Below, in pieces: positions 50,116 to 62,300 of a DNA stretch of 64,000 bases. Every line of letters starts with the position of its first letter. The stretch's first letter is position 1. Below the pieces are notes generated by a model. It saw only the letters and a program-made list of their open reading frames with translations, made no database searches and was not told the DNA's origin. Source of the stretch: Gibbula magus (taxonomy: Eukaryota; Mollusca; Gastropoda; Trochida; Trochidae). Made by a program: the position numbers and the translations under genes. The DNA lies in NCBI GenBank assembly GCA_936450465.1, contig OW388290.1, positions 29,625,457 to 29,689,456 on the forward strand. The letters run 5' to 3'.

Positions 50116-51639
50116 CTATGAACAACGTACATGTATATATAAAACAAAGAATAGTGGTGGTGGCGCAATCTAACCAAGAATGAATCAATCTAACCAAAAC
50201 AAAGGATCCTAGGGATATAATTTTTGAATATGAAAAAGATAGGGACCAATGGCACTTTTACGACAAATAGATCAGAATCGTACCTGTATAAGAGCCGGGC
50301 ACCTGCAGGTGAGGGTTGTAGTTGAGAGTAGCGAAGAAGGTCTCATCAGGTACACGTGTATGTGCAAGCCACTCTATAAGTCTCCTAGCCGGGGCAGCAT
50401 ACAGGGCGTACTGAACGAATGCACGTGTAGCAGCGATATGGACAGGGCCCTTCAGAGGTTGGATGCCTTGTGGAGGGGCTGGGGCTCTCTTGTAGCGTGC
50501 CTGGTTCGATCTGTATCATTAATCAATCAATATTGTGTTTCAGTAGAAATGCCTACGGCCCACCTACAAAATCAAAGGCTATGGGTCATTGTCAACGTTA
50601 ACACCATGAGCTATTAATTGACATATATTAAATATTTTACTCAAGGTAAAATCGCTCTCTTTGATGATACATCTACAGAAAGTGACATCAGTGTTGATCA
50701 TATTCGTCGATCACCCAATGAAACTTGACCTGGTCTTTACAGTAGAAGATTAGGATGTTACACATGTCACAGTGTTATGATCAACACCATTTGAGATTTC
50801 TTTTGTTATTCATATTAGCGATAAAATAAAATGAAAATGGTGATTTGTTGGTACCTTTTGTATCTCCCTTGGATTTCATTGGAGCCATTCAGAGCCTTCA
50901 GAATTAAATACAACTCGTAGTTGGTCTTCAAAGGAAACTCCTGGCCAGTAAGGTTGATGAAATACTTCCATTTTTGAGATTTCTTCAACAGAAGCTCCAT
51001 GCAGAGAAGTTCTACTTTCAGAACTGACATCCTTCCCCAGACCACCGACACAGGCTTGGGGTGAATATACACGTTGTTGAAACAGTGACCCAGAGCTTCC
51101 ATCGCTTGTCTGAAGACAGCCCCAGACTTCTTGTCCACATGGAGACAGTATAAGTTGTGGGGTCTCCACACTGCTCTGAGAAGTCTCTCCACCTGATGTG
51201 CATCTCGGTACACCACGAGGCTGAACGCAAGAGGAAAGGACGCCTCGGCCCTATCTACTGTCGAGTTGATGAAGCCCCGGAAGGAGACGTGGGAGCTGCA
51301 GTTCCGAGTCCGAGCTAGCAAGGTATCTGGATGTTGACTTGCACGGCGGTGTAGACGCGCACCAGACTGTAGAATAGGTCGAGTATGTCTCTTCCTCAGC
51401 TCTGCTCTCTCAATCTCTCTCTGGTCTCCAGCTATTAGCAGATTGCACGATATGTCCCTATACGTGTTGCCGATAGGACTGACTCTTGTAGTCAGCGGGA
51501 GCACCCCGTCTGTTGTATGTGCTCTGATATTGTTCCCATAAACGTGGTATTTCCAGTGTAAATAAAACTGGATTGTCAGAAGTATGAAAATAACACACAA
51601 CGGTAAGGCAATACGTGTTGTGTTTAATGGACATCTCAT
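49811..51639 (-). CDS. beta-1,6-N-acetylglucosaminyltransferase, GCNT/core-2 type (three exons)
   Basis: The join (minus strand) is 51639-50855, 50510-50284 and 50115-49811, which predicts 438 aa, close to the ~428 aa of vertebrate GCNT1. This GT14 family adds GlcNAc in beta-1,6 linkage to branch O-glycans or polylactosamine in the Golgi. The protein is type II: a short N-terminal tail, a membrane anchor at residues 10-28, a stem, then a lumenal catalytic domain. Family motifs include NLYCLHVDKKS (162-172), WKYFINLTGQEFPLKTN (224-240), a PDE motif with E318 at the place of the catalytic Glu of mouse core-2 enzyme (E320), and RGICVFSVGDLPRM near the C-terminus. N-glycosylation sequons are visible (NCS 113, NST 125, NLT 229, NGS 251). 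The ATG has A at -3 and an in-frame stop upstream. The exact acceptor specificity (GCNT1, 3 or 4) cannot be set from sequence alone. Confidence 0.93.
50284..50510 (-). CDS. GCNT-like exon 2 (middle of catalytic domain)
   Basis: The acceptor aatgatacag ends at 50511. One base completes Arg262, then 75 codons follow and one base of the next. It contains GPVHIAATRAFVQYAL and LIEWLAHTRVPDETFFATLN, matching the family's SAYFVVTREYVEYVL-type and PDEFLWATL-type segments. The donor ACAG then GTACGA starts at 50283. A decayed copy of its 3' end lies at 52372-52450. Confidence 0.9.
50855..51639 (-). CDS. GCNT-like exon 1 (anchor, stem, first half of catalytic domain)
   Basis: It encodes residues 1-261 plus two bases of codon 262. 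The donor is AAAAG then GTACCA at 50854. Possible 5' UTR acceptors lie just upstream on this strand (ttactttcag ending at 51710; cctcttacag immediately before the start), so a further non-coding exon is likely. Confidence 0.9.
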
Positions 51640-52371
51640 GTTGTGAGTTCTGTAAGAGGAACCAGTTCATTAGTCTGTCTTGATCTATGGTCCATGGCGT
51701 TTGTCCATCCTGAAAGTAACATATGCAAGTAATGCGGAGTAACATATGAAACATAAAAGTGTGAATATTTAATGTCGCAATATAAACTCAGATAATGTGA
51801 CAACATTGATATTATTTCACTGTTCCGTTCCTTTCAGCTGTCATAAAGTATATGTCAAAACACAATAAATCGTATGGACAACAACTTGGTGATAAATGGG
51901 ATGCACATTACTCGTTCCTCTTTCATATCAAGTTTATGTCAGCCGTGAAATAATTTTGGTTTGTCTCGAACCTTCACTCTAATCATAAACTGGATATGAA
52001 AGAGGAAGCTCGTATGGTAACATGTAAGTATTACATAATTCAAAATGACATTACTTTACCGCATCACAGTTTGGAATGGTATCAACACCTTAGTAAAGTA
52101 CCTACATACTTCAAACCCATTAATAACCTGGCGTCTCTGTACATTCTGCTTATATAATATGCATGGATTCTTCCACACGTTGAGTATCCTATCCGCTCGC
52201 ATCAGGTATCTATATATATATAGATCCGAAACTAGAGAACGCAACTACTGTCCAGAGGGCATTGAAAGTGAATGTGGAAAGGCCTTTAGAAAGAAGATAT
52301 CAAAATGAATTGAAATACGATATCAAGATATCTTTTATACGACAATATAACTAATAAATGTTTATTCTCAC
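51640..52371. other. 5' flank of GCNT-like gene
   Basis: AT-rich sequence with splice-acceptor-like signals for the minus-strand gene near 51,650 and 51,710. There is no recognisable coding sequence and no clear promoter. Confidence 0.4.
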
Positions 52372-52450
52372 CTGTATAGGAGCCGGGTACCTGTGTTGTA
52401 GTTAAGGGTAGCGACAGTCTTATCAGGTACACCTGTATGTTCCAGCCAAT
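52372..52450 (-). pseudogene. decayed copy of GCNT exon 2, 3' end
   Basis: The minus-strand sequence reads NWLEHTGVPDKTVATLNYN, aligned with EWLAHTRVPDETFFATLNYN of the intact gene. It has a 3-base deletion, then an 8-base deletion that shifts the frame. A consensus donor (ACAG then GTGAGA) follows at 52371. No other exon of this copy is recognisable, so it is a relic of a tandem duplicate or partial copy. Confidence 0.8.
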
Positions 52451-53322
52451 TTTGATTCTTTCAAATTCAGAAAATCATTAGTCGGGCGACTAGTATGAAC
52501 CATTGGAGGGCCGATGCAACCTCCATTAACAGTAGGCTAGTTCGCATATTTATAATGGATTAATCATGGATAATGCACATAATCACTTGATTTGACTGTA
52601 AGGATCAATAAGAGGTGATACGTAACATGTGTGTGGTCAGAAAGCAACAGGGGTGCCCATATGCTGTCCGTTGTATTTGCACAAATTGACCTTAGTGTGA
52701 ATAGTGTGTTTGAATCCTGTGCGTAGTCGACAAGCTTTATATAGTATTGGGTTTGACAAAGGCTGATTTCATTTTGAGTCGTGCTATATAAAATGAACAT
52801 GGATATTAATTTGTATGGTAAATGTTTTCATACATCAAATACTTCAAGAGAACGGAGAGGATTTTAGAAATTCATTTTGTTTCTTTAATTATTGTTGAAT
52901 CGGGAGATATGTATATATTGTTAAACCGGAGACAGGTAGATATACGAATGTCCCCTATGATTTAAGATTTTGAAGTTTAGTAAAAAAATCTAATCTTAAC
53001 TTCATTCAAGATGAAATACATGTTCTATGTTATTGTGTAACCTACTTAGATATAATGAAAACATTTCCTGATAGATATTTGAAACACCCTTTATAACGAT
53101 AGAGGGTTGTTAATATCATCAACAATTAAACTACGCAATATGTGTCTGCTTACCTATGTATTTTGGGCCAGCGGCCTTTAACTGAATAAAATGTCTATCC
53201 TTCTGTAAGAAAGTCCATATTTCACTCAAGATATCATGGTTTTAAGAAAATTAAACTTTTCAAGTCATAACATGTAAAAAGTGAGATTAGAACCCATACC
53301 TTCGGAATCCGACATAACCGTC
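52451..53322. other. non-coding spacer before the satellite
   Basis: AT-rich, with no recognisable gene. The last ~45 bases before the array (ttagaaccc, ccttcggaatccgac) resemble the reverse complement of a degenerate tRNA T-arm and anticodon arm, possibly a SINE relic at the satellite edge. Confidence 0.4.
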
Positions 53323-56300
53323 ACCGATATATCATATACACGTAGAGCTCCTTTAATGAATCAACTGGTTAGATGATTGTCACCGATAAATCATATACAT
53401 GTAGAGCTCCTTTAATGAATCAACTGGTTAGATGATTGTCACCGATAAATCATATACATGTAGAGCTCCTTTAATGAATCAACTGGTTAGATGATCGTCA
53501 CCGATAAATCATATACATGTAGAGCTCCTTTAATGAGTCAACTGGTTAGATGATCGTCACCGATAAATCATATACATGTAGAGCTCCTTTAATGAATCAA
53601 CTGGTTAGATGATCGTCACCGATAAATCATATACATGTAGAGCTCCTTTAATGAGTCAACTGGTTAGATGATCGTCACCGATAAATCATATACATGTAGA
53701 GCTCCTTTAATGAATCAACTGGTTAGATGATTGTCACCGATAAATCATATACATGTAGAGCTCCTTTAATGAATCAACTGGTTAGATGATTGTCACCGAT
53801 AAATCATATACATGTAGAGCTCCTTTTAATGAGTCAACTGGTTAGATGATCGTCACCGATAAATCATATACATGTAGAGCTCCTTTTAATGAGTCAACTG
53901 GTTAGATGATTGTCACCGATAAATCATATACATGTAGAGCTCCTTTTAATGAATCAACTGGTTAGATGATTGTCACCGATAAATCATATACATGTAGAGC
54001 TCCTTTTAATGAGTCAACTGGTTAGATGATCGTCACCGATAAATCATATACATGTAGAACTCCTTTTAATGAGTCAACTGGTTAGATGATTGTCACCGAT
54101 AAATCATATACATGTAGAGCTCCTTTTAATGAATCAACTGGTTAGATGATCGTCACCGATAAATCATATACATGTAGAGCTCCTTTTAATGAGTCAACTG
54201 GTTAGATGATCGTAACCGATAAATCATATACATGTAGAGATCCTTTTAATGAGTCAACTGGTTAGATGATCGTCACCGATAAATCATATACATGTAGAGC
54301 TCCTTTTAATGAATCAACTGGTTAGATGATTGTCACCGATAAATCATGTACATGTAGAGCTCCTTTTAATGAGTCAACTGGTTAGATGATTGTCACCGAC
54401 AAATCATATACATGTAGAGCTCCTTTTAATGAATCAACTGGTTAGATGATTGTCACTGATAAATCATGTACATGTAGAGCTCCTTTTAATGAATCAACTG
54501 GTTAGATGATCGTTATCGATAAATCATATACATGTAGAGCTCCTTTTAATGAGTCAACTGGTTAGATGATCGTCACCGATAAATCATATACATGTAGAAC
54601 TCCTTTTAATGAGTCAACTGGTTAGATGATTGTCACCGATAAATCATGTACATGTAGAGCTCCTTTTAATGAATCAACTGGTTAGATGATTGTCACCGAT
54701 AAATCATATACATGTAGAACTCCTTTTAATGAATCAACTGGTTAGATGATCGTCATCGATAAATCATATACATGTAGAGCTCCTTTTAATGAATCAACTG
54801 GTTAGATGATCGTCACCGATAAATCATATACATGTAGAGCTCCTTTTAATGAATCAACTGGTTAGATGATTGTCACCGATAAATCATATACATGTAGAGC
54901 TCCTTTTAATGAATCAACTGGTTAGATGATTGTCATCGATAAATCATATACATGTAGAGCTCCTTTTAATGAATCAACTGGTTAGATGATTGTCACCGAT
55001 AAATCATATACATGTAGAGCTCCTTTTAATGGATCAACTGGTTAGATGATCGTCACCGAAAAATCATATACACGTAGAGCTCCTTTTAATGAATCAACTG
55101 GTTAGATGATTGTCACCGATAAATCATATACATGTAGAGCTCCTTTTAATGGATCAACTGGTTAGATGATTGTCACCGATAAATCATTTACATGTAGAGC
55201 TCCTTTTAATGAATCAACTGGTTAGATGATTGTCACCGATAAATCATGTACATGTAGAGCTCCTTTTAATGAGTCAACTGGTTAGATGATTGTCACCGAT
55301 AAATCATGTACATGAAGAGCTCCTTTAATGAGTCAACTGGTTAGATGATTGTCACCGATAAATCATATACATGTAGAGCTCCTTTTAATGAGTCAACTGG
55401 TTAGATGATCGTCACCGATAAATCATATACATGTAGAGTTCCTTTTAATGAATCAACTGGTTAGATGATTGTCACCGATAAATCATATACATGTAGAACT
55501 CCTTTTAATGAATCAACTGGTTAGATGATTGTCACCGATAAATCATGTACATGTAGAGCTCCTTTTAATGAGTCAACTGGTTAGATGATTGTCACCGATA
55601 AATCATATACACGTAGAACTCCTTTTAATGAGTCAACTGGTTAGATGATTGTCACCGATAAATCATATACATGTAGAGCTCCTTTTAATGAGTCAACTGG
55701 TTAGATGATCGTCACCGATAAATCATATACATGTAGAGCTCCTTTTAATGAATCAACTGGTTAGATGATTGTCACCGATAAATCATATACATGTAGAGCT
55801 CCTTTTAATGAGTCAACTGGTTAGATGATTGTCACCGATAAATCATGTACATGTAGAGCTCCTTTTAATGAATCAACTGGTTAGATGATTGTCACCGATA
55901 AATCATATACATGTAGAGCTCCTTTTAATGAGTCAACTGGTTAGATGATCGTCACCGATAAATCATATACATGTAGAGCTCCTTTTAATGAGTCAACTGG
56001 TTAGATGATCGTCACCGATAAATTATATACATGTAGAGCTCCTTTTAATGAGTCAACTGGTTAGATGATTGTCACCGATAAATCATATACATGTAGAGCT
56101 CCTTTTAATGAGTCAACTGGTTAGATGATTGTCACCGATAAATCATGTACATGTAGAGCTCCTTTTAATGAATCAACTGGTTAGATGATTGTCACCGATA
56201 AATCATATACATGTAGAACTCCTTTTAATGAGTCAACTGGTTAGATGATTGTCACCGATAAATCATATACATGTAGAGTTCCTTTTAATGAGTCAACTGG

Positions 56301-59300
56301 TTAGATTATTGTCATCGATAAATCATATACATGTAGAGCTCCTTTTAATGAATAAACTGGTTAGATGATTGTCACCGATAAATCATATACATGTAGAGCT
56401 CCTTTTAATGAGTCAACTGGTTAGATGATTGTCACCGATAAATCATATACATGTAGAGCTCCTTCTTATGAGTCAACTGGTTAGATGATTGTCACCGATA
56501 AATCATATACACGTAGAGCTCCTTTTAATGAGTCAACTGGTTAGATGATTGTCACCGATAAATCATATACATGTAGAGCTCCTTTTAATGAGTCAACTGG
56601 TAAGATGATTGTCACCGATAAATCATGTACATGTAGAGCTCCTTTTAATGAGTCAACTGGTTAGATGATTGTCACCGATAAATCATATACATGTAGAGCT
56701 CCTTCTAATGAGTCAACTGGTTAGATGATTGTCACCGATAAATCATATACATGTAGAGCTCCTTTTAATGAATAAACTGGTTAGATGATTGTCACCGATA
56801 AATCATATACATGTAGAGCTCCTTTTAATGAGTCAACTGGTTAGATGATTGTCACCGATAAATCATGTACATGTAGAACTCCTTTTAATGAACCAACTGG
56901 TTAGATGATTGTCACCGATAAATCATATACATGTAGAGCTCCTTTTAATGAGTCAACTGGTTAGATGATTGTCACCGATAAATCATGTACATGTAGAGCT
57001 CCTTTTAATGAGTCAACTGGTTAGATGATTGTCACCGATAAATCATATACATGTAGAGCTCCTTTTAATGAGTCAACTGGTTAGATGATTGTCACCGATA
57101 AATCACATACATGTAGAGCTCCTTTTAATGAATCAACTGGTTAGATGATCGTCACCGATAAATCATATACATGTAGAGTTCCTTTTAATGAGTCAACTGG
57201 TTAGATGATTGTCACCGATAAATCAAATACATGTAGAGCTCCTTTTAATGAATAAACTGGTTAGATGATCGTCACCGATAAATCATATACATGTAGAGCT
57301 ATCAATGAATCAACTGGTTAGATGATTGTCACCGATAAATCATATACATGTAGAGTTCCTTTTAATGAGTCAACTGGTTAGATGATTGTCACCGATAAAT
57401 CATGTACATGTAGAGCTCCTTTTAATAAATAAACTGGTTAGATGATTGTCACCGATAAATCATATACATGTAGAGCTCCTTTTAATGAGTCAACTGGTTA
57501 GATGATTGTCACCGATAAATCATATACATGTAGAGCTCCTTTTAATGAGTCAACTGGTTAGATGATTGTCACCGATAAATCATATACATGTAGAGTTCCT
57601 TTTAAAGAACCAACTGGTTAGATGATTGTCACCGATAAATCATATACATGTAGAGCTCCTTTTAATGAACCAACTGGTTAGATGATTGTCACCGATAAAT
57701 CAAATACATGTAGAGCTCCTTTTAATGAATAAACTGGTTAGATGATTGTCACCGATAAATCATATACATGTAGAGCTATCAATGAATCAACTGGTTAGAT
57801 GATTGTCACCGATAAATCATATACATGTAGAGTTCCTTTTAATGAGTCAACTGGTTAGATGATTGTCACCGATAAATCATATACATGTAGAGCTCCTTTT
57901 AATGAATAAACTGGTTAGATGATTGTCACCGATAAATCATATACATGTAGAGCTCCTTTAATGAATCAACTGGTTAGATGATCGTCACCGATAAATCATG
58001 TACATGTAGAGCTCCTTTTAATGAGTCAACTGGTTAGATGATCGTCACCGATAAATCATATACATGTAGAGCTCCTTTGAATGAATAAACTGGTTAGATG
58101 ATTGTCACCGATAAATCATATACATGTAGAGCTCCTTTTAATGAGTCAACTGGTCAGATGATTGTCACCGATACATCATATACATGTAGAGCTCCTTTTA
58201 TGAATCAACTGGTTAGATGATTGTCACCGATAAATCATATACATGTAGAGCTCCTTTTAATGAATCAACTGGTTAGATGATTGTCACCGATAAATCATGT
58301 ACATGTAGAACTCCTTTTAATGAATCAACTGGTTAGATGATTGTCACCGATAAATCATATACATGTAGAGCTCCTTTTAATGAATCAACTGGTTAGATGA
58401 TTGTCACCGATAAATCATATACATGTAGAGCTCCTTTTATGAATCAACTGGTTAGATGATCGTCACCGATAAATCATATACATGTAGAGCTCCTTTTAAT
58501 GAATCAACTGGTTAGATGATCGTCACCGATAAATCATATACATGTAGAGTTCCTTTTAATGAACCAACTGGTTAGATGATTGTCACCGATAAATCATATA
58601 CATGTAGAGCTCCCTTTAATGAATAAACTGGTTAGATGATTGTCACCGATAAATCATATACATGTAGAGCTCCTTTTAATGAGTCAACTGGTTAGATGAT
58701 TGTCACCGATAAATCACATACATGTAGAGCTCCTTTTAATGAATCAACTGGTTAGATGATCGTCACCGATAAATCATATACATGTAGAGTTCCTTTTAAT
58801 GAGTCAACTGGTTAGATGATTGTCACCGATAAATCAAATACATGTAGAGCTCCTTTTAATGAATAAACTGGTTAGATGATTGTCACCGATAAATCATATA
58901 CATGTAGAGCTATCAATGAATCAACTGGTTAGATGATTGTCACCGATAAATCATATACATGTAGAGTTCCTTTTAATGAGTCAACTGGTTAGATGATTGT
59001 CACCGATAAATCATGTACATGTAGAGCTCCTTTTAATAAATAAACTGGTTAGATGATTGTCACCGATAAATCATATACATGTAGAGCTCCTTTTAATGAG
59101 TCAACTGGTTAGATGATTGTCACCGATAAATCATATACATGTAGAGCTCCTTTTAATGAGTCAACTGGTTAGATGATTGTCACCGATAAATCATATACAT
59201 GTAGAGTTCCTTTTAATGAACCAACTGGTTAGATGATTGTCACCGATAAATCATATACATGTAGAGCTCCTTTTAATGAACCAACTGGTTAGATGATTGT

Positions 59301-62300
59301 CACCGATAAATCAAATACATGTAGAGCTCCTTTTAATGATTAAACTGGTTAGATGATTGTCACCGATAAATCATATACATGTAGAGCTATCAATGAATCA
59401 ACTGGTTAGATGATTGTCACCGATAAATCATATACATGTAGAGTTCCTTTTAATGAGTCAACTGGTTAGATGATTGTCACCGATAAATCATATACATGTA
59501 GAGCTCCTTTTAATGAATAAACTGGTTAGATGATTGTCACCGATAAATCATATACATGTAGAGCTCCTTTAATGAATCAACTGGTTAGATGATCGTCACA
59601 GATAAATCATGTACATGTAGAGCTCCTTTTAATGAGTCAACTGGTTAGATGATCGTCACCGATAAATCATATACATGTAGAGCTCCTTTTAATGAATAAA
59701 CTGGTTAGATGATTGTCACCGATAAATCATATACATGTAGAGCTCCTTTTAATGAGTCAACTGGTCAGATGATTGTCACCGATACATCATATACATGTAG
59801 AGCTCCTTTTATGAATCAACTGGTTAGATGATTGTCACCGATAAATCATGAACATGTAGAACTCCTTTTAATGAATCAACTGGTTAGATGATTGTCACCG
59901 ATAAATCATATACACGTAGAGCTCCTTTTAATGAATCAACTGGTTAGATGATTGTCACCGATAAATCATATACATGTAGAGCTCCTTTTATGAATCAACT
60001 GGTTAGATGATCGTCACCGATAAATCATATACATGTAGAGCTCCTTTTAATGAATCAACTGGTTAGATGATCGTCACCGATAAATCATATACATGTAGAG
60101 CTCCTTTTAATGAATCAACTGGTTAGATGATTGTCACCGATAAATCATATACATGTAGAGCTCCTTTTAATGAGTCAACTGGTTAGATGATTGTCACCGA
60201 TAAATCATATACATGTAGAGCTCCTTTTATGAATCAACTGGTTAGATGATCGTCACCGATAAATCATATACATGTAGAGTTCCTTTTAAAGAACCAACTG
60301 GTTAGATGATTGTCACCGATAAATCATATACATGTAGAGCTCCTTTTAATGAATCAACTGGTTAGATGATCGTCACCGATAAATAATATACATGTAGAGT
60401 TCCTTTTAATGAACCTACTGGTTAGATGATTGTCACCGATAAATCATATACATGTAGAGCTCCCTTTAATGAATAAACTGGTTAGATGATTGTCACCGAT
60501 AAATCATATACATGTAGAGCTCCTTTTAATGAATCAACTGGTTAGATGATCGTCACCGATAAATCATATACATGTAGAGCTCCTTTTAATGAATCAACTG
60601 GTTAGATGATCGTCACCGATAAATCATATACATGTAGAGCTTCTTTTAAAGAATCAACTGGTTAGATGATCGTTATCGATAAATCATATACATGTAGAGC
60701 TCCTTTTAATGAATCAACTGGTTAGATGATCGTCACCGATAAATCATATACATGTAGAACTCCTTTTAATGAGTCAACTGGTTAGATGATTGTCACCGAT
60801 AAATCATATACATGTAGAACTCCTTTTAATGAATCAACTGGTTAGATGATCGTCACCGATAAATCATATACATGTAGAGTTCCTTTTAATGAACCAACTG
60901 GTTAGATGATTGTCACCGATAAATCATATACATGTAGAGCTCCCTTTAATGAATAAACTGGTTAGATGATTGTCACCGATAAATCATATACATGTAGAGC
61001 TCCTTTTAATGAATCAACTGGTTAGATGATCGTCACCGATAAATCATATACATGTAGAGCTCCTTTTAATGAATCAACTGGTTAGATGATCGTCACCGAT
61101 AAATCATATACATGTAGAGCTTCTTTTAAAGAATCAACTGGTTAGATGATCATTATCGATAAATCATATACATGTAGAGCTCCTTTTAATGAATCAACTG
61201 GTTAGATGATCGTCACCGATAAATCATATACATGTAGAACTCCTTTTAATGAGTCAACTGGTTAGATGATTGTCACCGATAAATCATATACATGTAGAAC
61301 TCCTTTTAATGAGTCAACTGGTTAGATGATCGTCACCGATAAATCATATACATGTAGAGCTCCTTTTAATGAGTCAACTGGTTAGATGATCGTCACCGAT
61401 AAATCATATACATGTAGAGCTCCTTTTATGAATCAACTGGTTAGATGATTGTCACCGATAAATCATATACATGTAGAGCTCCTTTTAATGAATCAACTGG
61501 TTAGATGATCGTCACCGATAAATCATATACATGTAGAGCTCCTTTTAATGAGTCAACTGGTTAGATGATTGTCACCGATAAATCATATACATGTAGAACT
61601 CCTTCTAATGAGTCAACTGGTTAGATGATCGTCACCGATAAATCATATACATGTAGAGCTTCTTTTAAAGAATCAACTGGTTAGATGATCGTTATCGATA
61701 AATCATATACATGTAGAGCTCCTTTTAATGAATCAACTGGTTAGATGATCGTCACCGATAAATCATATACATGAAGAACTCCTTTTAATGAGCCAACTGG
61801 TTAGATGATTGTCACCGATAAATCATATACATGTAGAACTCCTTTTAATGAGTCAACTGGTTAGATGATCGTCACCGATAAAGCATATACATGTAGAGCT
61901 CCTTTTAATGAGTCAACTGGTTAGATGATCGTCACCGATAAATCATATACATGTAGAGCTCCTTTTATGAATCAACTGGTTAGATGATTGTCACCGATAA
62001 ATCATATACATGTAGAGCTCCTTTTAATGAATCAACTGGTTAGATGATCGTCACCGATAAATCATATACATGTAGAGCTCCTTTTAATGAATCAACTGGT
62101 TAGATGATCGTCACCGATAAATAATATACATGTAGAGCTTCTTTTAAAGAATCAACTGGTTAGATGATCGTTATCGATAAATCATATACATGTAGAGCTC
62201 CTTTTAATGAATCAACTGGTTAGATGATCGTCACCGATAAATCATATACATGTAGAGCTCCTTTTAATGAGTCAACTGGTTAGATGATAGTCACCGATAA

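Noticed and set aside
50249..50617. Plus-strand frame of 122 codons
   Set aside because: It is the shadow of GCNT exon 2 on the opposite strand, which carries the recognisable protein and splice sites.
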